18,680 nucleotides of DNA from an uncultured Flavobacterium sp. (GTDB lineage Bacteria; Bacteroidota; Bacteroidia; Flavobacteriales; Flavobacteriaceae), in contig NZ_CALFIG010000250.1 in assembly GCF_937876455.1 (NCBI RefSeq), positions 1-18,680 on the forward strand, written 5' to 3'. The position numbers and the translations under genes are program-made. Under the pieces are notes generated by a model. That model was not told the DNA's origin. It saw nothing but the letters and a program-made list of their open reading frames with translations, and searched no databases. Each line of letters begins with the position of its first letter. The stretch's first letter is position 1. Shown here one piece after another: positions 7,232-13,025 of the stretch.

Positions 7232-7392
7232 TTTTTTGTAAAAAAAAATTAAATAGCACTTGATTTTTAAAAAAAAAAGTTGTATTAAATTAGCTGTTGA
7301 AATTTGTTTATACAAATACATTGTTGAATATTCAATTTTTTAAATGGTTGTTTGTCAAATCATTAATAAAAATAAAAAAAAGTAATTCGTAA

Positions 7393-7794
7393 ATGAAAGA
7401 TTATCAATTTCAAGTTAGAGTTAGATATGCTGAAACAGATCAAATGGGAGTCGTGTATCATGGTAATTATGCACAATATTTTGAAATGGGTCGGGTAGAA
7501 TGGTTAAGAAGTCTTGGTGTTTCGTATAAATGGATGGAAGAAAATGGAGTCATGTTACCTGTTGTTTCGTTGCAAATGAATTATAAAAAACCAGCCTATT
7601 ATGACGACTTATTAACAGTGAAAACTATTTTTAAATGTCAAACCTCAGTAAAAATTGAATTTGATTATGAAATTTATAATGAAGCAGGTGTTTTGTTGAC
7701 TACAGGATATTCAATGTTGGTTTTTGTGGATAAAAACACAGGAAAGCCTATGTTGCCTCCTCATTATGTTACTGATAAATTGAAAGATTTATAA
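7393..7794 (+). CDS. Acyl-CoA thioesterase, YbgC/FadM-type hotdog fold
   Basis: A 133-residue single hotdog-domain protein (4HBT). The family motif RYAETDQMGVVYHGNY is at residues 11-26, with the catalytic Asp at D16 and the conserved HGNY following; MNYKKPAYYDDLLTV is the usual central strand pair. Enzymes of this group hydrolyse acyl-CoA thioesters in the cytosol; chain-length preference cannot be read from sequence. It stands alone on the plus strand, divergent from dnaA and convergent with the YigZ-like gene, which it overlaps by 6 nt at the stop codons. The ATG at 7393 opens directly into the motif strand and no upstream in-frame alternative is attractive. Confidence 0.92.
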   Translation: MKDYQFQVRVRYAETDQMGVVYHGNYAQYFEMGRVEWLRSLGVSYKWMEENGVMLPVVSLQMNYKKPAYYDDLLTVKTIFKCQTSVKIEFDYEIYNEAGVLLTTGYSMLVFVDKNTGKPMLPPHYVTDKLKDL

Positions 7795-8406
7795 CACATC
7801 TAAATGAACCTCAAATGTATTTGTAAAAATAGTGTGTATTTCTTCTGTGTTTTTTTTACGTGTAGCTATTTCAATTTGACAGTTTAAGTCCATTTTTTGG
7901 TTAACAATAGTGAGGTTTTTCTCTTTGATAATACGCATTACTTTATTCATATTTTTATATTCAAAAGTAAGTATAAAATGTTGATCAATTGTTTTTTCTA
8001 CAATTTCGGCAGCGGCTAAGGTAAGTTGCGCACATGTTTTGTAAGCAGAAATTAAACCTCCTACACCCAATTTTACACCTCCAAAGTAGCGCACAACTAC
8101 AACTAATGTGTTTGTAACTTCAAAGGATTGAATTTGACCATAAATGGGCATGCCCGCACTATTATTAGGTTCCCCGTCATCATTGACTCTAAATTTTAGT
8201 TGTTCTGTGCCAATTTGATACGCATAGCACCAATGTCTTGCAGAAAAATGTTCTTTTTTTAAAGTTTCAATGTGTGTTTTTACCTCTTCTTCATGGAGTA
8301 TAGGAAAAGCATACCCAATGAATTTACTATTTTTTTCTTTAAATAAAATTTCAGTAACAGATGCTGCTATTGTTTTGTAGGTGTCTTTTATAGTAATAGA
8401 ATTCAA
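7789..8406 (-). CDS. YigZ/IMPACT family protein (UPF0029)
   Basis: A 205-residue protein of the YigZ/IMPACT family. The N-terminal IMPACT domain shows KNSKFIGYAFP, then the signature DDGEPNNSAGMPI at residues 76-88 and VRYFGGVKLGVGGL at 105-118. The remainder (about 135-205) is the small ferredoxin-like C-terminal domain (DUF1949 type). In eukaryotes IMPACT modulates the Gcn2 stress pathway; the bacterial role is not settled, with nucleic-acid or ribosome association suggested from structure. It is the last of three minus-strand genes after ribD and the HAD gene, 23 nt downstream of the latter, so probably cotranscribed. Intact and of normal length. Confidence 0.9.
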   Translation of the reverse strand: MNSITIKDTYKTIAASVTEILFKEKNSKFIGYAFPILHEEEVKTHIETLKKEHFSARHWCYAYQIGTEQLKFRVNDDGEPNNSAGMPIYGQIQSFEVTNTLVVVVRYFGGVKLGVGGLISAYKTCAQLTLAAAEIVEKTIDQHFILTFEYKNMNKVMRIIKEKNLTIVNQKMDLNCQIEIATRKKNTEEIHTIFTNTFEVHLDVL

Positions 8407-8429
8407 GGCTTTAGTTTTTAGTAATAGTC

Positions 8430-9032
8430 TTATAGAATATTTTTTTGGAATAAATCAACAACATCTTCTTGACCTACTTGAAGATGCCAAGTTTGTATGC
8501 CAAGTTCTTCAGCAGCTTTGATATTTTCAAGTTTGTCATCAACAAATAAGGTTTTTTTAGGTGTCAGGTTATGATTGTTCAGTACAAATTGAAAGGCTTT
8601 GGCCTCTGGCTTTCTAAAACCAAATTCAAATGAAAAATAAACTTTTTCAAAACAACTATAAAATTCTCTTGCAAAAGATTGTCCGACTTTGTGTTCAAAA
8701 TTTTCAATATGAGTAGCGTCTGTATTGCTTAATAAATATAATTTGTATTTTGAAGTGAGCATTTGTAAAAATTCTAAACGTTCTAATGGAAAATCAAGTA
8801 AAATAGTATTCCAGGCTTCTCTAATTTGTATCAAATCAGCATGAGGAATTTGCTTTTGAATACCCTGTATAAAGGCTAATTCCTCCATTTTTCCGGTTTC
8901 ATACTCCTGATTTAAGCGATCAAGTTCTTCATTCCAATCCGTTATACCTAATTTTTTTAAGGCTTCTAATGGGGCAGTTGCGTCTAAATTGATAAACACA
9001 TTACCAAAATCAAAAATAATTGCATCAATCAT
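8430..9032 (-). CDS. HAD-IA family phosphatase, YihX-like, translationally coupled to ribD
   Basis: A 200-residue HAD hydrolase. Motif I is IIFDFGNV with nucleophile D8; the DxGNV form, with Gly at +2, is the YihX-type variant. Motif II is LSNTD with S102, motif III the lysine K141 in FRKPEAKAF, and motif IV VDDKLENI with D165/D166. An alpha-helical cap lies between residues 20 and 85. The gene overlaps the end of ribD by 8 nt. HAD phosphatases are known to remove the phosphate from the RibD product in riboflavin synthesis (YigB and YbjI in E. coli, YcsE in B. subtilis), so this position makes it a candidate for that step, although YihX-like proteins more often act on sugar phosphates. Family is certain, substrate inferred. 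Confidence 0.88.
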   Translation of the reverse strand: MIDAIIFDFGNVFINLDATAPLEALKKLGITDWNEELDRLNQEYETGKMEELAFIQGIQKQIPHADLIQIREAWNTILLDFPLERLEFLQMLTSKYKLYLLSNTDATHIENFEHKVGQSFAREFYSCFEKVYFSFEFGFRKPEAKAFQFVLNNHNLTPKKTLFVDDKLENIKAAEELGIQTWHLQVGQEDVVDLFQKNIL

Positions 9033-10083
9033 AATTACAGAAAATTTTAAGTTGATCTCCGTTTAGGGTTTGTTCAAATATTGGTTTTCCATTAAACACA
9101 GGCGCTTTTATCCCGTTACCAAATTTTTCATTACCTGTAAACATTCGAATTTCATCCCATAAATCTATATCTATAAAAGATTGTAGTGTTTCACGACCAC
9201 CTTCTACCAATATAGAGGATATGTTTTTCTCAAATGCAATTTTTAAAATATTGAAAATGAGATTTTTATCAAATATAACATTTTCATAATTAGTATACTC
9301 TGAATTTTTATAATTTTCTTGTTCTGTAAAAATTAGTGTAGTTTGTTTATTGTCTTTAACATTAAAATTTGGATTTATTTTACCCGATTTATCAATTACA
9401 AGTCGAATCGGATTTTTACCTGCCCAATCTCTAGTATTTAAATGAGGATTGTCTGTAAGTACAGTCTTTGTACCCACTAATATTGCCTCTTCTTCACTAC
9501 GCCATTTATGTACAAGTTGCCGTGAATAGACATTCGTAATCCAAATGGGTTGTAATTGATTGTGTTCAGTAAGTTCTGGCATTATGGGAGCTATAAATCC
9601 ATCTTTTGTTTCAGCCCATTTTAAAATGATAAAAGGACGTTTTTTAGTATGAAATGTAAAAAAACGCTTATTGAGTTTTAGACAGGCCTTTTCTAGCACA
9701 CCTACTGTCACATTTTTACCTTGTTCTTTTAGTTTGTGAATTCCTTTTCCAGCTACTTTTGAGTGCGAATCTATCGTGCCAATGACTACATTTGGAATGT
9801 CATGTTGTAAAATTAAATCACAACAAGGAGGTGTTTTACCAAAGTGACTACAGGGTTCTAAATTGACATATAGTGTAGCTTCTTTTAAAAGTGTTCTGTC
9901 TTTAACAGATTGAATAGCAAGAACTTCGGCATGAGGTTCGCCTGATTTTCTGTGCCATCCTTCACCAATTATTTTACCCTCATGCACAATAACACTACCT
10001 ACAAGAGGATTGGGATAGGTTGTGCCTAATCCATTTTTAGCCAATTGTAGGCAACGATTCATGTAAAATTCATGGGTATTCAT
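9025..10083 (-). CDS. ribD: Bifunctional riboflavin biosynthesis deaminase/reductase RibD
   Basis: A 352-residue two-domain enzyme. The N-terminal deaminase domain (residues 1 to about 145) has the zinc and catalytic motif HAEV (H51, E53) with C78 in LEPCSH and C87 in KTPPCC, plus the early YPNPLVGSVI. It deaminates diaminohydroxyphosphoribosylaminopyrimidine. The C-terminal reductase domain (about 150-352) shows RPFIILKWAETKDGFI, EEAILVGTKTVLTDNPHLNTR and ILVEGGRETLQSF, and reduces the ribose side chain with NADPH. Both halves look complete. It is first of a minus-strand operon, overlapping the HAD gene by 8 nt. No FMN riboswitch precedes it: only 36 bp separate its ATG from the divergent acetyltransferase start, and a -7 element just upstream predicts a nearly leaderless mRNA. 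Confidence 0.96.
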   Translation of the reverse strand: MNTHEFYMNRCLQLAKNGLGTTYPNPLVGSVIVHEGKIIGEGWHRKSGEPHAEVLAIQSVKDRTLLKEATLYVNLEPCSHFGKTPPCCDLILQHDIPNVVIGTIDSHSKVAGKGIHKLKEQGKNVTVGVLEKACLKLNKRFFTFHTKKRPFIILKWAETKDGFIAPIMPELTEHNQLQPIWITNVYSRQLVHKWRSEEEAILVGTKTVLTDNPHLNTRDWAGKNPIRLVIDKSGKINPNFNVKDNKQTTLIFTEQENYKNSEYTNYENVIFDKNLIFNILKIAFEKNISSILVEGGRETLQSFIDIDLWDEIRMFTGNEKFGNGIKAPVFNGKPIFEQTLNGDQLKIFCNYD

Positions 10084-10086
10084 AGA

Positions 10087-10105
10087 GCAAATTTAGTATT
10101 TTTAC
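10087..10105. promoter_or_regulatory. Back-to-back promoters for ribD and the GNAT-prmC operon
   Basis: The minus strand reads TAAATTTGC at 10087-10095, a perfect -7 element only 3 nt upstream of the ribD ATG (10083). The plus strand reads TATTTTTAC at 10097-10105, one base off TAnnTTTG, 14 nt before the ATG at 10120. Both fit in the 36-bp intergenic space. The ribD transcript would start at or within a few bases of its ATG. Confidence 0.5.
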
Positions 10106-10119
10106 ACTTTATTTATACT

Positions 10120-10602
10120 ATGAATTACCAAATTAGAAAAATACGACTTTCAGATAATCCTTTTATAGCGAAGGTAATTAGGAATGTTTTTCATGAATTA
10201 GATGCTCCAAAAGAAGGTACAGCTTATGCTGATCCTATACTAGACAGCCTTTTTGAGGAATATCAAATACCCCAAACTGTTTATTTTGTGGTAGAAGTTG
10301 ATGGAGAAATTTGCGGTGGTGCAGGAATTGGAATTTTAGATACTAACGATCCTACTATTTCTGAGTTGCAAAAAATGTATTTTGCTCCCAAAATCAGAGG
10401 AAAAGGCATCGCTTATGAGTTAATACAACTGTGTTTACGTTTTGCAAAACAAGCCGGTTATACCTATTGTTATATAGAAACGTTACCATTTATGAAAGCC
10501 GCTCAACAATTATACAGTAAATCCGGATTTGACTATATTGATAAACCTCTTGGTGCAACCGGACATACAAGTTGCGATGTGTTTATGCTAAAAAAACTAT
10601 AA
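10120..10602 (+). CDS. GNAT family N-acetyltransferase
   Basis: A 160-residue GNAT protein beginning MNYQIRKIRLSDNPF. The acetyl-CoA loop KIRGKGIAYEL is at residues 91-101, preceded by the strand ISELQKMYFAP, and followed by AAQQLYSKSGF near 127-137, all in canonical order. I chose the ATG at 10120 over the in-frame one at 10072, which would add 16 unrelated residues and run back into ribD across the ribD promoter. The stop is 1 nt from the prmC start, so the two are cotranscribed. The pairing with prmC does not identify the substrate; it is not clearly RimI. A small-molecule or protein N-acetyltransferase is all that can be said. Confidence 0.88.
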   Translation: MNYQIRKIRLSDNPFIAKVIRNVFHELDAPKEGTAYADPILDSLFEEYQIPQTVYFVVEVDGEICGGAGIGILDTNDPTISELQKMYFAPKIRGKGIAYELIQLCLRFAKQAGYTYCYIETLPFMKAAQQLYSKSGFDYIDKPLGATGHTSCDVFMLKKL

Positions 10603-10603
10603 A

Positions 10604-11491
10604 ATGGAGCTTCATAGACTAAAACATACTTTTATTGAAACTTTACTGCCCATATATGCAGACCAACAAGAAATAGAAAGTTTCTTTTTTATACTTACGG
10701 AACATTTACATCAAATGAAACGGATAGATGTGGCTTTGCATCCTGATTTTAAACTTTCAAATGACCATTTAGCAAAATGGATGGAAATTATCCAACAGTT
10801 AAAAGAGGAAAAACCTATACAGTATATAGTAGGAGAGTCATGGTTTTTCGGTTTGCGATTTGAGGTAAACGAAAACACATTGATTCCAAGACCTGAGACC
10901 GAAGAATTAGTAGCATGGATTTTAAATTCGCCCATTATCCATCATCCGACATCCATCACCATTTTAGACATTGGAACCGGAACAGGATGTATTCCAATTT
11001 CTTTAAAGATAAATTTACCACAAGCGAAGGTTTCAGCAATTGATGTTTCTGAAAAAGCAGTACAAGTAGCAAAGAGAAATGCGAAATTTAATGAGGTTGA
11101 AATCAATTTTATTCAAGCCAACATATTAGAAGTAGAGGATTTATCAAAACTCCCAACTCCCAACTCCCAACTCCAATCTAATTTTGATATAATCGTATCT
11201 AATCCGCCTTATGTGCGTCATCTGGAAAAGACTGAAATAAAGAAAAATGTAGTAGATTATGAACCCCATTTAGCCTTATTTGTGGACGATTCAGATGCAT
11301 TACTTTTTTATAGAAAAATTGCTCAATTAGCCTTACTCAATTTAGCACCAAATGGATTCCTTTTTTTTGAAATAAATCAGTATCTAGGAAAAGAAACCGT
11401 CGAATTAATGGGTGATTTAGGATTTAAAAACATAGAATTAAGAAAAGATATTTATGGAAATGATAGGATGATTCGATGCGAGAAGAATTAA
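10604..11491 (+). CDS. prmC: Release-factor glutamine methyltransferase PrmC
   Basis: A 295-residue PrmC/HemK, which N5-methylates the glutamine of the GGQ motif in release factors RF1 and RF2. The N-terminal helical domain spans about 1-80, followed by TLIPRPETEELV at 92-103, the SAM-binding motif LDIGTGTGCIPISL from 121, and the catalytic NPPY at 200-203. Two low-complexity patches are unusual: NSPIIHHPTSIT before the SAM motif, and SKLPTPNSQLQS just before NPPY, which is encoded by a heptanucleotide tandem repeat at 11148-11174 and lengthens a loop that is short in E. coli PrmC. The motifs on both sides stay in frame, so the enzyme should work. It follows the acetyltransferase gene by 1 nt. 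Confidence 0.95.
   Translation: MELHRLKHTFIETLLPIYADQQEIESFFFILTEHLHQMKRIDVALHPDFKLSNDHLAKWMEIIQQLKEEKPIQYIVGESWFFGLRFEVNENTLIPRPETEELVAWILNSPIIHHPTSITILDIGTGTGCIPISLKINLPQAKVSAIDVSEKAVQVAKRNAKFNEVEINFIQANILEVEDLSKLPTPNSQLQSNFDIIVSNPPYVRHLEKTEIKKNVVDYEPHLALFVDDSDALLFYRKIAQLALLNLAPNGFLFFEINQYLGKETVELMGDLGFKNIELRKDIYGNDRMIRCEKN
11148..11174 (+). repeat. Heptanucleotide tandem repeat (AACTCCC) inside prmC
   Basis: Three perfect copies of AACTCCC and a fourth of 6 nt (27 bp) encode the KLPTPNSQL segment. A 7-nt unit is not a multiple of three, so gain or loss of one copy would shift the frame before the catalytic NPPY. The GC-richer, pyrimidine-biased composition stands out from the surrounding AT-rich coding sequence. 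Confidence 0.9.
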
Positions 11492-11506
11492 AATAAAACG
11501 ATTCTG

Positions 11507-11557
11507 AAAATTGATTTCTCGATACACATTGCTTCTCGAAGTGACGAGGTGGGAGTT
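11507..11557. repeat. Possible dispersed intergenic repeat between convergent genes
   Basis: In the 91-bp gap between the ends of prmC and the ABC permease gene, the stretch from ATTGATTTCTCGATAC through CTTCTCGAAGTGACGAG is GC-richer than its surroundings and resembles the TTCTCGA...CGAAGTGACG type of short dispersed repeat that I recall from flavobacterial intergenic regions. It holds small inverted pairs (CTCG/CGAG, CTTC/GAAG) and ends with GGGAGTT (11551-11557), one reverse-complement unit of the prmC heptamer. No clear terminator with a T tract is present. Confidence 0.35.
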
Positions 11558-11582
11558 ATTTTGTAAAATTTTGTATTACAAA

Positions 11583-12824
11583 TTATTCATATCTCAATGC
11601 TTCTACCGGGTCTAGTTTAGATGCTTTTATTGCAGGATATAATCCAGAAAATATGGTTACCACGCACGTAGTAATAAAGGCAGCAAACATAGCCATCCAA
11701 GGAATCGTAAATTCAAAACCAAATGCCATAGCTATCAACGTACCGGTAATAATTCCTAAAACAATACCTAACACTCCTCCCAATTGACCAATAACAAATG
11801 TTTCCGTAAAGAATTGCCATGCTATAGTACTTCGTTTAGCACCTAAAGATTTTCGAATACCTATTTCTCTAGTTCGTTCAGAAACAGATACTAACATGAT
11901 ATTCATCAAAGCAATTGAGGAGCCAAAAACAGTAATTACACCTATAATCCATGCCGCAATACTTAATGTCTTTGTATTTTCTAAAATACGTTGTATTAAA
12001 TCGTCACTTCTTTTTATACCAAAATTAGCTTTTTTAATGGGACTTAGTTTTCGTACTCTACGCATAGCTAAAGTAGCATTATCAACTGCTTCATCTAGTA
12101 ACGCTTCATTGTTTACTTTTATATCAATATCATAATTAATGTTAGGCGAAGAAAATAAAGAACGGGCAATTTGTGTAGGAATCATGATGCGTAAATCCTG
12201 ATTGTTTCCAAAAGTTGCTCCTTTTTCCTTTAATAAGCCTATTACTTTAAATTTTGCTCCCCTAATCGATATCGTTTTGTCTATAGGATTTACACCTTCA
12301 AATAAACCCTCTTCAAAATTGGCACCTAATACACAAACATAATTTGAATTAGTCACGTCAAACATGTTTAAATTGCGCCCTTTTGTGAGCTCTAATCCTT
12401 TATTTGGAATATAATTTTCATCAATACCTAATACGGAAATTTCTGGATCAGTTTTTTCGTTTTCATATTTTACTTCTGCATTCGAAACAGCTGTAAATGA
12501 AAGTGAAGTAGTGGTAAATGGAAAATCAAATTTTTTCTGAAATTCTTTAGCTTGTGGATAACTAATTATTGGATTAACTTTTTCTTCTGTCTTGTTTCTA
12601 TTTATTTGTGAAGAAAAATCGTATTGACTAATAGAAAATGTATTAGAACCCATTGAAGCAAAATTCTTTAATAGGGTATTGTCTAATGCCGAAACAACAG
12701 TTAAGATACCTACTAAAGCCCAAATACCTATAGCAATGATAATAATCGTTAATACAGTTCTTAAAATTTGACTTTTTATAGAACCTAAAGCAATTTTTGT
12801 ATTTTCTCTAAATAATCCAATCAT
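11583..12824 (-). CDS. ABC transporter permease, MacB/FtsX type
   Basis: A 413-residue inner-membrane permease of the MacB family. Topology is typical: TM1 at about 22-44, a large periplasmic MacB_PCD-like domain at about 45-285, then three helices near 290-313, 339-366 and 376-397. SERTREIGIRKSLGAKR at 315-331 and the final YPAIKASKLDPVEALRYE are hallmarks of the FtsX domain. Such proteins are mechanotransmitters coupling a cytosolic ATPase to export of lipoproteins, peptides or drugs across the envelope. No ATP-binding subunit or membrane-fusion protein is adjacent, so partners must lie elsewhere. It is convergent with prmC and divergent from hisS. A candidate -7 element (TTTATTTG, one mismatch) lies at 12859-12866 on this strand. 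Confidence 0.93.
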   Translation of the reverse strand: MIGLFRENTKIALGSIKSQILRTVLTIIIIAIGIWALVGILTVVSALDNTLLKNFASMGSNTFSISQYDFSSQINRNKTEEKVNPIISYPQAKEFQKKFDFPFTTTSLSFTAVSNAEVKYENEKTDPEISVLGIDENYIPNKGLELTKGRNLNMFDVTNSNYVCVLGANFEEGLFEGVNPIDKTISIRGAKFKVIGLLKEKGATFGNNQDLRIMIPTQIARSLFSSPNINYDIDIKVNNEALLDEAVDNATLAMRRVRKLSPIKKANFGIKRSDDLIQRILENTKTLSIAAWIIGVITVFGSSIALMNIMLVSVSERTREIGIRKSLGAKRSTIAWQFFTETFVIGQLGGVLGIVLGIITGTLIAMAFGFEFTIPWMAMFAAFITTCVVTIFSGLYPAIKASKLDPVEALRYE

Positions 12825-12870
12825 ATTTATAAGACATAATTTAGAGTGAAATGTTACACAAATAAAGTAA

Positions 12871-12894
12871 GAATTTAGAATTTAAAATTTAGAA
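12871..12894. repeat. Left arm of an inverted heptamer repeat upstream of hisS
   Basis: Tandem GAATTTA, GAATTTA, AAATTTA, GAA. Its reverse complement matches 13000-13023 at 22 of 24 positions, so the two stretches form an inverted repeat around a 105-bp spacer. Confidence 0.85.
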
Positions 12895-12953
12895 AGTAAA
12901 AGTTCCGAAATTTTAAATCGCTGAATTGATTTTTAATACTGCCAAATATATAC

Positions 12954-12962
12954 GATATTTGC
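12954..12962 (+). promoter_or_regulatory. Probable hisS -7 promoter element
   Basis: GATATTTGC followed by AC differs from TAnnTTTG(C) only at the first base. A TTG at 12926-12928 lies 25 nt upstream, slightly more than the usual spacing. The element sits between the two inverted heptamer-repeat arms. The predicted start near 12967 gives a leader of about 60 nt whose last part is the right-hand repeat arm. Confidence 0.5.
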
Positions 12963-12998
12963 ACAATAGAAATTTTTTATTTTTCTGTTTTTTTCAGA

Positions 12999-13022
12999 AT
13001 TCTAAATTCTAAATTCTAAATT
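12999..13022 (+). repeat. Heptanucleotide tandem repeat (ATTCTAA) in the hisS leader
   Basis: Three perfect ATTCTAA copies plus ATT, ending 3 nt before the hisS ATG at 13026. It occupies the ribosome-binding region and forms the right arm of the inverted repeat with 12871-12894. Confidence 0.9.
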
Positions 13023-13025
13023 AAA

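Noticed and set aside
7139..7321. Minus-strand 60-codon frame upstream of dnaA
   Set aside because: Low-complexity K/F/L-rich translation of an AT-rich promoter region, with no family resemblance.
7123..7392. Chromosomal origin next to dnaA
   Set aside because: Only two imperfect DnaA-box-like 9-mers and no ordered cluster or DUE-type repeats. In Bacteroidota the origin is often not beside dnaA, so the sequence does not support the call.
10072..10119. ATG at 10072 as the acetyltransferase start
   Set aside because: Overlaps ribD and both predicted promoters; GNAT homology begins at the ATG at 10120.
10711..10935. Minus-strand open frame of 74 codons
   Set aside because: Antisense to the N-terminal domain of prmC; no promoter and no recognisable protein features.
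11492..11582. Terminator between prmC and the permease gene
   Set aside because: The short inverted pairs (CTCG/CGAG, and TTTGT/ACAAA near 11571-11583) lack a stable stem followed by a T tract.
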